From Geitlerinema sp. PCC 7407 (GTDB lineage: Bacteria > Cyanobacteriota > Cyanobacteriia > PCC-7407): a stretch of DNA of 64,000 nt. The notes beneath the pieces are model-generated. The model saw only the letters and a program-made list of their open reading frames with translations, made no database searches and was not told where the DNA came from. The stretch covers positions 2,158,501-2,222,500 of the forward strand of contig NC_019703.1 of the NCBI RefSeq assembly GCF_000317045.1. Reading direction: 5' to 3'. Shown one piece after another: positions 1 to 9,841 of the stretch. Within the stretch, counting starts at the first letter, position 1; every line of letters starts with the position of its first letter. A program made the translations under genes and the position numbers.

Positions 1-319
1 ATTTTGGCATCATCCAGTTGGGTCGGCGACAGCTTCAATTCAGATACCTCAGCGCGATCGCTGCCCTGTCAGAGATCCGCTCACCCAAAGCGACCCATCA
101 AAGAGATATCTACCGCAAATCTTATACTCCCAGTCCTCCTCGCAGCGCTGCCTTGACAGCCGCCAGCTCCCTAGCCAGCGATCAGTCAGCCAGATCGATA
201 CCACCCCTTCTGAGATCACCTTTGACTATACGCCCTAGTCCTGTGGTCTCTAGCTCAAAAGCATCATACTCATTCTTCCAGCGTACTTTAATTAAAAATT
301 TTGGGTAAAAGATCGCTCT

Positions 320-386
320 TTTTGGCGGGCGCTAAAGCTCGCAAAAATGCTGATTTTAGGCCTTTTTAGGCGATCGCCCGCCAAAA
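320..386. repeat. 12-bp inverted repeat near the left edge
   Basis: The arm at 320-331 (TTTTGGCGGGCG) is perfectly complementary to the arm at 375-386, with a 43-nt loop. A HIP1 octamer overlaps the right arm. It could be a hairpin in a transcript entering from the left. No gene on either side decides this. Confidence 0.5.
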
Positions 387-429
387 TATAACGCTTAATA
401 AATTTTTCTAGAAAAAGATGAAGATCTAT

Positions 430-880
430 CGCCAAAATGAAACCTTGCTAGGCCCAAGCGAGGGAAAAGAGTATCTTGTGACATACTCCCGCGCTCATGC
501 TGACGCGTAGAGCACGGGCTTCTCAGTGACCCCTGATATCCCATCGGGCGTGTCCTGGGCTTTATCGACGATACGAGATGCCCCACCGCACCGGAACAAT
601 ACTAAAGAGGTTTGTTCATCCTTTGTACTGCTGGACTTTTACCTGCTCACAGAAGCAACGACAAATCGTCTGTTTCCAGGCAGAACCCCCAACTCCAGGT
701 TGTCAAGGGTCAGATGCTAGGGCGGCGATTCGCTCAAATCCTGAGCCTGAGTTTATCAAGCCCGTTTTGCATCATGAACACTTTACTCGTTTGCTCCACC
801 TCTCCGTCCCGCACCTGCGGCATCGGTCAGAGGGGTGTCGTCATCTCGCTCGCATTCACTCAGCGCCAAATCAAAGATGA
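430..880 (-). mobile_element. Possible decayed IS200/IS605-type (TnpB) right end
   Basis: Around 480-525 there is a hairpin (CCCGCGCTC ... GAGCACGGG) followed by CTTCTCAG and preceded by GTGACATACT. As I recall, this arrangement is typical of the end of IS200/IS605 elements downstream of tnpB in cyanobacteria. On the minus strand, 700-850 translates to fragments such as CRRCGTE and SKRVKC that resemble the zinc-ribbon end of TnpB, but several stops interrupt the frame. I infer an old remnant and not a working element. The match rests on memory of the family, so confidence is low. Confidence 0.3.
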
Positions 881-942
881 TGGCGTGAGGCTTCTGCTGC
901 TTTAGTTAAAAAAACTTGCAAGGGCTGGAGGCAAGGATTGTT

Positions 943-1140
943 ATGGTTTTGTTTGACCAACAGGATCAACGCTGGACTAAGGATGGCGCTCTCAAGCAAG
1001 CCTTAGCATTTCTCCCCCAGCAGCGGGGGGAATTTGCGGCCTATATCGACTACATTTGCACCCTTGAGCAGCAGGGCCAATTAGCACCAGAAGCGGCCTA
1101 TGTCCATATCAAGACTTTTTGGCAAAACCAAAAACCATAG
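943..1140 (+). CDS. Small conserved-looking hypothetical protein, 65 aa
   Basis: The ATG at 943 is preceded by a GGAGG-like site (926-931), so I prefer it to the in-frame TTG at 916. The product is soluble with no membrane segment. It has a probable helical stretch (GALKQALAFLPQQRGEFAAYI) and an acidic-aromatic middle. I do not recognise the family. It ends 29 bp from the end of the convergent protease gene. Confidence 0.55.
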   Translation: MVLFDQQDQRWTKDGALKQALAFLPQQRGEFAAYIDYICTLEQQGQLAPEAAYVHIKTFWQNQKP

Positions 1141-1168
1141 GCCACTCATTGTCTGGTTTTCAGAAGCG

Positions 1169-2404
1169 TTAGGAGCTGGGCTGGGCAGGCAGTGTCCCCA
1201 GGCGAGCCGTGAGGCCAAGAGAGCGATCGCCTCTTTGGACCTGGAGCTTCACCTCGTCGCCTACTTTTTGCTGCGACACCAGCTTCTGAATCTCGGCTGC
1301 ATCCTTCACTGATTGACCATCCACCGTCGTTATCACATCCCCGGCCTGCAGGCCGGCTTGAGTCGCTGGGGAGCCCGGCACAACGTTGGTTACCAAAATC
1401 CCAGTGTCGGCGCGGACCGTGAAGGGAAGATCCGTCGTGTTGGCAAGCTCGCGCTGCACATCCGGCGTCAGAGTCACCATTTGGATCCCCAGATAGGTGT
1501 GCTCGGCCCGGCCCGTGGCGATGAGCTGATCGGCGATCTGCTTGGCAGTACTAATCGGAATCGCAAAACCGATGCCCTGGGCTCCCTGAATGATCGCCGT
1601 GTTGACCCCGATCACCTCGCCGCGGCTGTTGAGGAGAGGGCCGCCGGAGTTGCCGGGGTTGATGGCGGCGTCGGTCTGGATAAAGTCGACTCGCTTGTCC
1701 GGGATGCCGACTTGGCCGCTGGATCGCCCGGTGGCGCTGACGATCCCCACAGTGACGGTGTTGTCGAGGCCCAGGGGATTGCCAATGGCGATCGCCCACT
1801 CTCCGGGCTGGATCGCCTCCGAGTCGCTGAGGCGGACGGACGGCAAACCAGTCGCCTCCACCTTGACCACTGCCACATCGGTCACCGGATCGCTTCCGAG
1901 TACCTTACCCTGGAGCGTGCGCCCGTCTTTGAGGGTGACTTCGACGGAGTCTGCTCCCGCCACAACGTGGGCATTGGTGAGGATGTGGCCAGACTGATCG
2001 AGAATGAAGCCCGAACCAATGCCGCGCTGAATCTCTTCAGACGGCCCCTCGGGAATTTCAGCCCCAAAGAAGCGCCGAAAAGCCGGGTCGCGAAAGGCTT
2101 CTGGCAGTTCTGTGTGAACGGTGCGAGAGGCGTTGATACGGACAACGGCGGGTCCTGCCTGCTGGACAACTTGACTAACGAAGTTGCTGTTGGCGGAGAT
2201 CGGCGCGATCGGCGCGGCCTCTCGCGGCTCCGCCTGAGGAAGCTGGGCGATCGACTGGGTCCACGCCGAGACCCGGGAACTTTGCATTCCATAGAGGCCA
2301 ACGGTTGCGGCGCCTGCCCCCAACAGCATCAACGACAGCCCCGTTGCAATGCGTTTGACCGGGGACGTGCCGTCACGAAATGAGTGGGTATGCAGATGAT
2401 CCAT
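1169..2404 (-). CDS. Periplasmic trypsin-like serine protease, DegP/HtrA family (HhoA/HhoB/HtrA type)
   Basis: This 411-residue protein is a Deg-type protease that degrades or refolds damaged extracytoplasmic proteins. Residues 18-40 are a hydrophobic signal or anchor segment ([17 protein letters not shown]). The chymotrypsin-fold domain spans about 75-290, with the catalytic triad visible as His146 (TNAHVV), Asp176 (TDVAVV) and Ser253 (GNSGGPLL). A single PDZ domain covers about 305-400 (YLGIQM ... [15 protein letters not shown]). Length and architecture match the cyanobacterial HhoA/HhoB/HtrA trio, but I cannot tell which of the three it is. A GGGAGAG-like site precedes the start. It stands alone and faces away from the kinase gene. 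Long open frames on the opposite strand here are codon shadows. Confidence 0.93.
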   Translation of the reverse strand: MDHLHTHSFRDGTSPVKRIATGLSLMLLGAGAATVGLYGMQSSRVSAWTQSIAQLPQAEPREAAPIAPISANSNFVSQVVQQAGPAVVRINASRTVHTELPEAFRDPAFRRFFGAEIPEGPSEEIQRGIGSGFILDQSGHILTNAHVVAGADSVEVTLKDGRTLQGKVLGSDPVTDVAVVKVEATGLPSVRLSDSEAIQPGEWAIAIGNPLGLDNTVTVGIVSATGRSSGQVGIPDKRVDFIQTDAAINPGNSGGPLLNSRGEVIGVNTAIIQGAQGIGFAIPISTAKQIADQLIATGRAEHTYLGIQMVTLTPDVQRELANTTDLPFTVRADTGILVTNVVPGSPATQAGLQAGDVITTVDGQSVKDAAEIQKLVSQQKVGDEVKLQVQRGDRSLGLTARLGTLPAQPSS

Positions 2405-3015
2405 AGTGTGGTGGCTCTCCCAACCAAGATTAGGTTCTGGCAGCTCGATGGAAGAAGGTCACCAAGGGTGTGGTTTGATAGTTACCACAGCCCTTCGGTG
2501 ATCACGCAGATGAACCCCGCAGGGTACTCACCGCTTCTTTCATCTCTGCTCTTGAGTTCTACTGTAGAAATTGCTTGTGACAGCGCCGTGACAGTGAAGT
2601 GAAAAGAATGTGTCATGGCGCTTTGCAGCATTTTTTGTCGGAAATTCGGGCGCTGCGATCGCCGAGGGGTCAGACCCCCCATTCCCTTAGCATCCGGTGG
2701 GGCGGCGATCGCAGCAGCTCGTGTCCCAAGAAAATGTGATGTGGATTACTCAAATTTGATCCCAAGATCACAGAGAGACTCGCTTCAATATCACCGGAAC
2801 TCTCGCCAACTTCTGCACAGTATTAGATAGCACTCTATTGTTCTCTCTGATTTTGGACTCGGCCCCGGTTTTGATCTTTCAGGTTGAATGTCATCAGCAA
2901 ACCTGACGGAGGCTCAGCCCAGCATCACCTAGAAAGGAGTTGCTGAACGAATTTAGCCTTGGCAGTGTCCCCAGAAGCACGCGCCGCGGACTCAGTGACC
3001 CCAGGAGTGATCACA
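2405..3015. other. Intergenic region upstream of htrA-type gene
   Basis: No convincing gene is present. It should contain the promoter of the minus-strand protease and that of the small protein at 3016. The one clear structure is a HIP1-containing inverted repeat at 2653-2714. Confidence 0.5.
2653..2714. repeat. HIP1-containing inverted repeat with inner hairpin
   Basis: CTGCGATCGCCG at 2653-2664 is complementary to CGGCGATCGCAG at 2703-2714. The loop contains a second hairpin (GGGGTcagACCCC). Each outer arm carries one HIP1 octamer. There is no T-run, so it is not a standard intrinsic terminator. Confidence 0.5.
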
Positions 3016-3138
3016 ATGATGACGATGCAACGGCCTCGCGTTTCCCAAAAGCCTTTGAAGCAGAACCCTTTCACGAGCTACCGCGACCCGGTAACGGGTA
3101 AATGGATCGTTGTTAAAACGTCCCCCAAGTCTAACTAA
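3016..3138 (+). CDS. Small basic protein, 40 aa
   Basis: ATG at 3016 has an AGGAG site at 3003-3007 with 8-bp spacing. The frame ends at TAA 3136-3138 and is followed at once by a good intrinsic terminator (3175-3214). These three signals together make a real gene likely despite its size. The product has no membrane segment and contains the stretch NPFTSYRDPVTGKW followed by IVVK. I recall similar short cyanobacterial proteins of unknown function with a YRDP-TGKW core, but I assign no function. Confidence 0.6.
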   Translation: MMTMQRPRVSQKPLKQNPFTSYRDPVTGKWIVVKTSPKSN

Positions 3139-3174
3139 GGCTCTCTCAAGACTCCTGCTGAACGCTGCTAAAAC

Positions 3175-3214
3175 GATGCGTAGAAATCCGGTGATGGGTT
3201 TCTGCGCATTTTTT
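3175..3214 (+). terminator. Rho-independent terminator after the 40-aa gene
   Basis: The stem ATGCGTAGAAATCC (from 3176) pairs with GGGTTTCTGCGCAT (to 3208) around a short loop, followed by a T-run to 3214. It isolates the small gene from the kinase gene downstream. Confidence 0.8.
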
Positions 3215-3404
3215 GGGCCTCAGTTTGGCCAGTAACCAAAAACCTATCTGCATCCAAGAAATTTCGGTCCGAAGGGCTAGACGGGCGTTAATCGCTACGG
3301 TTCCTGGGGGACACTAGGGAGCAGTAGGGTTCCCTCCGAGACCTGCCGGGGACTGGAACTCTGCTGGAGATCCTGTTCGTGTTCTGCCTGCTGTATTAGC
3401 CCTC

Positions 3405-6400
3405 ATGTCTTATTTATCCGTCTCGGAGCCCCTGATTGATGAGCCTCTAGTTGCGCTGCCCCAGACAACTTTGGCAGAAGCGATCGCCCTGATGGCTGAG
3501 GCTCAGGTAAGCTGCCTGGTTGTGGTAGATCAGCAAAGACCCGTCGGCATCTTCACAGAGCGAGACTTGGTGCGGCGACTGGCGACAGGCCTCGGGATCG
3601 AGGGCGTGAGCCTGGGGGAGGCGATGGAAACCCGGCTGATCACGCGCCCGCGCCAGAGCGTCAACCGCGATGAGCTTTTTTCGGTGTGGCAGCAGATGCG
3701 CCACCATCGGATCCGGCATCTGCCGGTGGTGGAGGCGACCGGGGAGCTGGCGGGGCTGGTCACCCTAGAGAGTTTGCGGGCTTCCCTCCAGTCGTCGGAC
3801 CTGCTGAAGCTGCGGCGGGTCGAAGAGGTGATGGTGCGATCGCCCGTGTGGGCACCCCCCCAAGCGACGGTCATCGAGCTAGTCCGCAAGATGGGCCACC
3901 ACCGGGTCAGCTGCATCATCGTGGCGCAGCCAGCCCCAGACGGGGGCGATCGCCTCCTGCCCGTAGGCATCCTCACCGAAAGAGACATTGTGCGGCTCCA
4001 GCGCCAAGGGCTCGATACCCACGCGCTGCCAGCGATCGCAGTCATGAGCCACCCGCTCCAGCCCATTCGCCCCCAGGATTCCCTGTGGCTCGCCCACCAA
4101 GCCATCCAGCAGCACCAGATCCGGCGCTTGGTGGTGTGTGACGAGGCGGGGCACCTCGTCGGCCTGCTGACCCAAAGCAGCATCCTAGAAGCGATCAACC
4201 CCCTCGAAGCCGAAGTGGTGATCGAAACCCTGCGCCAAGAGGTTCACCGGCTCCAGGCCGAGAAAATCACCCTGCTGAACAACCGCGCCATCGAGCTAGA
4301 AGAGCAGATCCAGGAGAGCATCAGTCAGTGCCGCCTCCAGGCCGAACAGGACCACCTCCTCTACACCATGGCGCTGCGCATTCGCGCATCCCTCGACCTC
4401 AGCACCATCTTGGGGACGACCGTCGAGGAGCTGCGCCAGGTACTCATGGTCGATCGGGTGGCGATCTATCAGTGCGCTGCGGCCCAGGGCAGCGTCGTTG
4501 TAGAGTCGGCCCACGCGTCCCTCGCCTCGATTTTGGGCCAGCCCTTTGACGAAACGTGCATCGAAGATCTGTGGGGCGCGCCGATCGGGCGGCAAGGAAT
4601 CGCGGTTTCAACCCTGGATCATGGGGACCTGCCGGCCAAATGCATCCAGTTCCTGCGACACTTGGGCGTGCGGGCAGCGCTCATGGTGCCCATCGTCCAG
4701 GGAGAAAGCCTGTGGGGCCTCCTGCTGGCTTTTCAGCATCAAGCAGAGCGCTCCTGGTCAGATACCGAAGTTCAGTTTAGCCATCAGCTGTCGGTGCAGG
4801 TGGGCATCGCGATCCAGCAGGCAATGCTGCTGCGCCAGGTCCAAGAAGCCAATGAAGTGCTGGAGGCCCGGGTCGCAGAGCGGACAGCGGCTCTGGCCGC
4901 CGCCAACGAGCGGCTCCAGCAGGAGCTGCGCCGTAGCCAGCAGGCCGAGGCGCAGCTGCGGGAGCGGGAGGCAGTCCTGGGCGGGCTCTATGACACGTCG
5001 CCCCTGATGATGGGCGTCGTTGAGCTGCTAGAAGACGACATCCTGCACCTGTCTGATAATGCTGCGGCTGCGCGATTTTTTGGCAACTCGGTGGAGCGGA
5101 TGCGCAATCAGAGAGCCAGCGCTCTGGGAGCACCCCGAGAGCACATCCAGCAGTGGATGCGCTATTACCGCCAAAGCTGGGAAACCCGACAGCCGGTGAC
5201 CTTCGAGTATCAGCACATAACGCCCCAAAAGTCTCACTGGCTCTCCGCGACGGTGTATTACGTTGGGACGGAGGAGAGCGGGCGGCCTCGGTTCTCCTAT
5301 GTCGTGGAGGATGTGAGCGATCGCAAGGCAGCCGAGGAGACCCTGCGCCAGCAGGAGATGACCCTGCGCCAGAGTGAAGAGCGGCTCCAGCTAGCCCTAG
5401 AGGGCTCCGGGGACGGCTGGTGGGACTGGAATCTGGCGACGGAAGAGGTCACCTTTAGCGATCGCTGGCTGGAGATGCTCGGGTATCAGCCCGGCGACGT
5501 CCCTCCTCACTTAGAGACCTGGCAGCAGCTGATCCACCCCGACGACCAGACTTGGGTATTTGACACTCTCAATGCCCATCTCCAAGACCCGACCATCCCC
5601 TACGCCTTTGACTATCGGGTGCGCACTCGCTCTGGCGACTGGAAGTGGATCGCAAACTACGGTAAGGTGGTGGCCCGGGACAGCGAGGGGCGCGCGCTGC
5701 GCATGGCTGGCACTCACAAGGACATCAGCGATCGCAAGCAGATTGAAATCACCCTCCAAGAGCGGGAGTCAATGCTGCGATCGCTGGGAGATAACCTGCC
5801 CAATGGCCTGATTTACCAATTTATCGAAGGCCCCAACCAGGAGTATCACTTCCCCTACATCAGCGCCGGGGTGGAGCGGCTCTTTGGCGTCTCCCCCGAA
5901 GCGGTCATGGCCAACCCCCAAGCCCTATTTGACATGGTGGTGGAGGAAGATCGGCCGCGGCTGTTTCGCGCCATGGCGCTCTCGCGCCAATCTTTATCGA
6001 TCTTTGATCTGAAAATTCGCAAACAGTTGCCCTCTGGCGAGATTCGCTGGTCCCATTTTCGCGCTGCACCCCGCCGGCTCGGCGGCGATCGCGTGATCTG
6101 GGACGGCATCGAAATGGACATCACCGAAGCCAAGCAGGCCGAGGAAGCCCTCGAGCGCAGCGAAGCCACCAATCGCGCCCTGATTCACGCCATCCCCGAC
6201 CTGCTGATCCGGATGCGGGTCGACGGCGCCTACCTCGACTGCATCGTCGGCAGCGAATTCCACGTTTTCGCGCCGGAGCAGGGGCGCGCCGGGGCCAATG
6301 TGCGAGACATTTTGCCGCCGGACCTGGCGAGCTTGCGCCTCCACCACGCCCGCCAAGCCACCGAAACCGGCCAAATGCAAAGCTATGAGCACCAAATCTG

Positions 6401-9400
6401 GGTCAACGGCAGCTTGCAGTACGAAGAAACGCGCATTGTGCCGATCCGAGACGAAGAAGTGCTGGTGATGGTGCGAGACATCACCGATCGCAAGCGGATC
6501 GAGGAAGAGCTGCGCCAGAGCGAGGCCCGCTTCCAGACCTTCATGAAGCACACTCCAGTCGCCACCTGGATCATGGATGCCGAGGGGCGTTTTTGTTATT
6601 TCAACGATAACTATGCCCTCAGCGTCCACGTCGGTGCCGATGAAATCACGGGCAAGACGCTATTTGATCTCTTTCCGCCAGAATTCGCCCAGCAGTATTT
6701 TGAAAACAACCAGTATGTCCTAGAGACGGGGCAGGTGCTGGAGACGATCGAGAGTGGTTTCCATATCGATGGCAGCCTCAAGGATTTCTTGGTGTACAAG
6801 TTCCCCATTACGGTAGGAGATGACCCGCCGCTGCTGGGGGGCGTGGCCATTGATATTACTCACCGGCAGCAGGCCGAAAATGCGCTGCGAGAGAGCGAAG
6901 CCAAGTTTCGCCAGCTAGCTGAAAAGATTCGAGAGGTCTTTTTTATTGTCTCCCAGGCCGGAGAGATGATTTATGTCAGTCCAGCCTATGAGGAGATCTG
7001 GGGCCGCAGCTGTGATGAGCTGTATGCCGACTCCAGCGCGTGGATAGAGTCTATCTATCCTGACGATCGAGAGCGAACCACGGCGGCTCTGGTCACTCGC
7101 CATCAGGCAGAAGGGATGGTCTTTGATGAAACCTATCGGATCGTGCGGCCCAGCGGAGAGATCCGGTGGATTCGGGCGCGATCGTTTCCGGTGGCCGATG
7201 AGCCGGATTTCATGCTGCGGTTTGTGGGGATCGCCGAGGATATCACGGAGCGCAAGCACGCTGAGGAAGCCCTGGCGCGACAGCTCCAAAAAACGCTCCT
7301 GTTGCAGCGTCTCACGGAGGAGATCCGCCAAAGCCTAGATCAGCGAGAGATTTTTGAGATTGCAGCCCAGCAGATCGGGGCGGCCTTTGGGGTGGATCGG
7401 TGCCTGATTTATCGCTGCTTGGAAGAGGGTCCGTCCGCTGTTTTGTGCGCGGCGGAGTATTTCCGAGAGGGCTGTGTTTCGTCGATGGGGCAGACGGTGC
7501 AGGGGGCTCACCCGCTGGTGGCGCAGATGATGGCGAGCGATCGCGCGATCGCCCTTTCGGATCGGTCCAACTGCTGTGACGATCGCGAGTTTATTTGCCC
7601 CGCTGAGGCCCAGTCGCTGCTGGGGGTGCGCACGTCTTATTTGGGCGAGGCGAATGGGGCGATCGTGCTGCACCAGTGCGATCGCCAGCGCCAGTGGGCC
7701 ACCGAAGAAGTGGAGCTCTTGGAGGCCGTAGCGGCCCAGATGGGCATTGCCCTGGCCCAGGCCCACCTCCTCGAACAAGCGGTGGAGCAGCGCGAAGAAC
7801 TCGTCGCCAAAAACGCAGCCTTAGAAACGGCAAAGCGAGAAGCTGACGCGGCTAACCGGTCCAAGAGTGACTTTTTGGCCATGATGAGTCACGAGATTCG
7901 CACGCCGATGAATGCGGTGATCGGCATGGCGAGTCTGCTGTTTGACACCGAGCTCAGCCCCCAGCAAATGGACTTCGTAGAGACCATTCGCAGCAGCGGC
8001 GAGGTCCTGCTCACGCTGATCAACGACATTTTGGACTTCTCGAAGATCGAGTCCGGCAAGCTGCACCTGGAGGAGCAGCGGTTTAATCTGCGGCGCTGCG
8101 TGGAGGACGCCCTCGACCTGATCGCCACCCAGGCCACCAAAAAGGGACTGGAGCTGATTTGCTGGATCGCGTCGGGGACTCCGCTGCACTTCCAGGGGGA
8201 CGTGACTCGGCTGCGCCAGGTCCTGGTAAACCTGCTCAGCAACGCCATCAAGTTCACGCAGGCGGGCGAGGTGATGGTGTCGGTGGAGTCCCAGCCTTGC
8301 TCGAATGGGGGGTGCTACAAGCTGCATTTTGCCGTTCACGACACGGGAATCGGCATTCATCCCGATCAGCTGCGGCACCTCTTTCAGCCCTTTAGCCAGG
8401 TCGACAGCTCGATGACGCGGCGCTATGGCGGTACGGGCCTCGGCCTGAGCATCAGCAAGCGGCTCTGCGAGATGATGGGGGGCCGGGTGTGGGTCGAAAG
8501 CGAAGTTGGGGTCGGCTCGACCTTCCACTTTACGGTGCGGCTCCAGAGCATTTCTGAGCCGATGAGTGAGGATGTGTGGTCGAATGTGTTGCCGAAGATG
8601 AAGGGCAAGCGGGTCCTGGTGGCGGATGACAATCAGACGACGCGCGAGACGATCGCCCGGCAGATCCAGGAATGGGAAATGCAGGTCCAAACGGCGGCTT
8701 CTGGGGCCGAGGCGATCGCCCATCTCCATCAGCTCAGCCAGTATGACCTGGTGATTTTGGACCATCAAATGCCCAGCGGCAACGGCTTTGACATAGCAGC
8801 CCAAATTCGGCAGCTGCCGGGTGGGCAGGGCCTGCCCATTGTGGTCATGAGCACGGGGATCGAGTCTCCCTCACCGGAGGCGATCGCCGACATCGGCGTC
8901 ACGGCGCTGCTGGCCAAGCCGCTCAAGCAGTCCCAGTTCTACGACGTGCTGGCCCAGATTTTCCTGACCGGTCAGGTGATGCTGCCCCAGCGATCGGCGC
9001 GGCTGATGTCCGGCGATCGCCTCTCGGAGCAGTATCCCCTGCACATCCTGCTGGTCGAGGACGTCCCGGTCAACCAAAAGCTCGTGCTGCAAATGCTCCA
9101 GCGCCTGGGCTACCGCGCCGACGTAGCCAACAACGGCCACGAGGCGATCGCGGCCCTCCGGCGTCAGCCCTACGACGTGGTGCTGATGGATGTCCAGATG
9201 CCCGAAATGGACGGCCTAGAGGCGACGCGCTGGATTCGGCGTCAAGATCCGACCCTACTCAAAGACCCCTACATCATTGCCATGACGGCCCACGCCATGC
9301 AGGGCGATCGCGAACTGTGCCTAGACGCCGGGATGAACGACTATCTCAGCAAACCCATCCGCCTCGAAGGCCTCGTCAAAGCGCTGCGCCAAGCCTGTTT

Positions 9401-9839
9401 GCAGCTTTGGCCCGTTGCGCCCGCGATCGCCCCCAGCCCTGCCCCAGAAGCGGCCAACGCCGACCCCGCTGCGACCCTCAAAGTCCTCGATACCCAAACC
9501 CTGGCCGATCTCAAGGCGATCGCCGGAGACGGGGGCGATGAGTTTCTCGCCGACGTCATCACCAGTTACTGCGAAGAAGCGCCCCAGCGCCTCCAAAGCA
9601 TCCTGATCGCCATCCAAGCAGCAAACGCTCAGCAGCTTTTTCAGGCAGCCCACGCGCTCAACTCCCTCAGCGCCAGCTTAGGGGCAGAGCGCCTATCTTA
9701 CTTTTGCCGAACGCTAGAGGCGCTTGGGCGTACCGGCGATATTTCGGGAGCCAGTCCTTTATCATCGCAATTGCAGAGCGAATTTGAAGTGGCCCTGAGC
9801 GCGCTTCAGCAAGTCCTTGAGGAGATAGCCAGAACCTAG
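3405..9839 (+). CDS. Giant hybrid sensor histidine kinase: 4xCBS-GAF-6xPAS-GAF-HisKA-HATPase-REC-REC-Hpt
   Basis: This 2144-residue cytoplasmic phosphorelay protein has no membrane segment. Approximate order: two CBS pairs (8-135, 143-265), coiled coil (270-315), GAF (329-475), coiled coil, six PAS/PAC units (530-645, 663-778, 788-908, 920-1028, 1040-1152, 1165-1282), GAF (1302-1455), HisKA (1485-1552; His1496 in MMSHEIRTPMN), HATPase (1597-1713; NLLSNAIKF, HDTGIGI, GGTGLGLS), receiver 1 (phospho-acceptor Asp1786 in VILDHQMP), receiver 2 (Asp1929 in VLMDVQMP) and Hpt (His2083). The Hpt motif reads AAHALNSLSASLGA; the lysine usually next in HxLKG is Asn here. CBS pairs suggest adenylate sensing. 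The downstream diguanylate cyclase gene starts 2 bp after the stop, so it is the likely output partner. No clear Shine-Dalgarno precedes the ATG, so an alternative start is possible. Confidence 0.95.
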   Translation: MSYLSVSEPLIDEPLVALPQTTLAEAIALMAEAQVSCLVVVDQQRPVGIFTERDLVRRLATGLGIEGVSLGEAMETRLITRPRQSVNRDELFSVWQQMRHHRIRHLPVVEATGELAGLVTLESLRASLQSSDLLKLRRVEEVMVRSPVWAPPQATVIELVRKMGHHRVSCIIVAQPAPDGGDRLLPVGILTERDIVRLQRQGLDTHALPAIAVMSHPLQPIRPQDSLWLAHQAIQQHQIRRLVVCDEAGHLVGLLTQSSILEAINPLEAEVVIETLRQEVHRLQAEKITLLNNRAIELEEQIQESISQCRLQAEQDHLLYTMALRIRASLDLSTILGTTVEELRQVLMVDRVAIYQCAAAQGSVVVESAHASLASILGQPFDETCIEDLWGAPIGRQGIAVSTLDHGDLPAKCIQFLRHLGVRAALMVPIVQGESLWGLLLAFQHQAERSWSDTEVQFSHQLSVQVGIAIQQAMLLRQVQEANEVLEARVAERTAALAAANERLQQELRRSQQAEAQLREREAVLGGLYDTSPLMMGVVELLEDDILHLSDNAAAARFFGNSVERMRNQRASALGAPREHIQQWMRYYRQSWETRQPVTFEYQHITPQKSHWLSATVYYVGTEESGRPRFSYVVEDVSDRKAAEETLRQQEMTLRQSEERLQLALEGSGDGWWDWNLATEEVTFSDRWLEMLGYQPGDVPPHLETWQQLIHPDDQTWVFDTLNAHLQDPTIPYAFDYRVRTRSGDWKWIANYGKVVARDSEGRALRMAGTHKDISDRKQIEITLQERESMLRSLGDNLPNGLIYQFIEGPNQEYHFPYISAGVERLFGVSPEAVMANPQALFDMVVEEDRPRLFRAMALSRQSLSIFDLKIRKQLPSGEIRWSHFRAAPRRLGGDRVIWDGIEMDITEAKQAEEALERSEATNRALIHAIPDLLIRMRVDGAYLDCIVGSEFHVFAPEQGRAGANVRDILPPDLASLRLHHARQATETGQMQSYEHQIWVNGSLQYEETRIVPIRDEEVLVMVRDITDRKRIEEELRQSEARFQTFMKHTPVATWIMDAEGRFCYFNDNYALSVHVGADEITGKTLFDLFPPEFAQQYFENNQYVLETGQVLETIESGFHIDGSLKDFLVYKFPITVGDDPPLLGGVAIDITHRQQAENALRESEAKFRQLAEKIREVFFIVSQAGEMIYVSPAYEEIWGRSCDELYADSSAWIESIYPDDRERTTAALVTRHQAEGMVFDETYRIVRPSGEIRWIRARSFPVADEPDFMLRFVGIAEDITERKHAEEALARQLQKTLLLQRLTEEIRQSLDQREIFEIAAQQIGAAFGVDRCLIYRCLEEGPSAVLCAAEYFREGCVSSMGQTVQGAHPLVAQMMASDRAIALSDRSNCCDDREFICPAEAQSLLGVRTSYLGEANGAIVLHQCDRQRQWATEEVELLEAVAAQMGIALAQAHLLEQAVEQREELVAKNAALETAKREADAANRSKSDFLAMMSHEIRTPMNAVIGMASLLFDTELSPQQMDFVETIRSSGEVLLTLINDILDFSKIESGKLHLEEQRFNLRRCVEDALDLIATQATKKGLELICWIASGTPLHFQGDVTRLRQVLVNLLSNAIKFTQAGEVMVSVESQPCSNGGCYKLHFAVHDTGIGIHPDQLRHLFQPFSQVDSSMTRRYGGTGLGLSISKRLCEMMGGRVWVESEVGVGSTFHFTVRLQSISEPMSEDVWSNVLPKMKGKRVLVADDNQTTRETIARQIQEWEMQVQTAASGAEAIAHLHQLSQYDLVILDHQMPSGNGFDIAAQIRQLPGGQGLPIVVMSTGIESPSPEAIADIGVTALLAKPLKQSQFYDVLAQIFLTGQVMLPQRSARLMSGDRLSEQYPLHILLVEDVPVNQKLVLQMLQRLGYRADVANNGHEAIAALRRQPYDVVLMDVQMPEMDGLEATRWIRRQDPTLLKDPYIIAMTAHAMQGDRELCLDAGMNDYLSKPIRLEGLVKALRQACLQLWPVAPAIAPSPAPEAANADPAATLKVLDTQTLADLKAIAGDGGDEFLADVITSYCEEAPQRLQSILIAIQAANAQQLFQAAHALNSLSASLGAERLSYFCRTLEALGRTGDISGASPLSSQLQSEFEVALSALQQVLEEIART

Positions 9840-9841
9840 AC

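Larger units (their letters stand above)
1..942. other. Left-edge region without a supported gene
   Basis: All open frames here are short and overlap one another. None has protein-like composition plus a ribosome binding site. Apart from the inverted repeat at 320-386 and the possible insertion-sequence remnant at 430-880, I see nothing functional. Confidence 0.5.

Noticed and set aside
1313-2383. 356-codon plus-strand open frame
   Set aside because: It lies opposite the HtrA-type gene, whose catalytic motifs are intact, and its translation has no domain-like features. It is a GC-driven antisense shadow.
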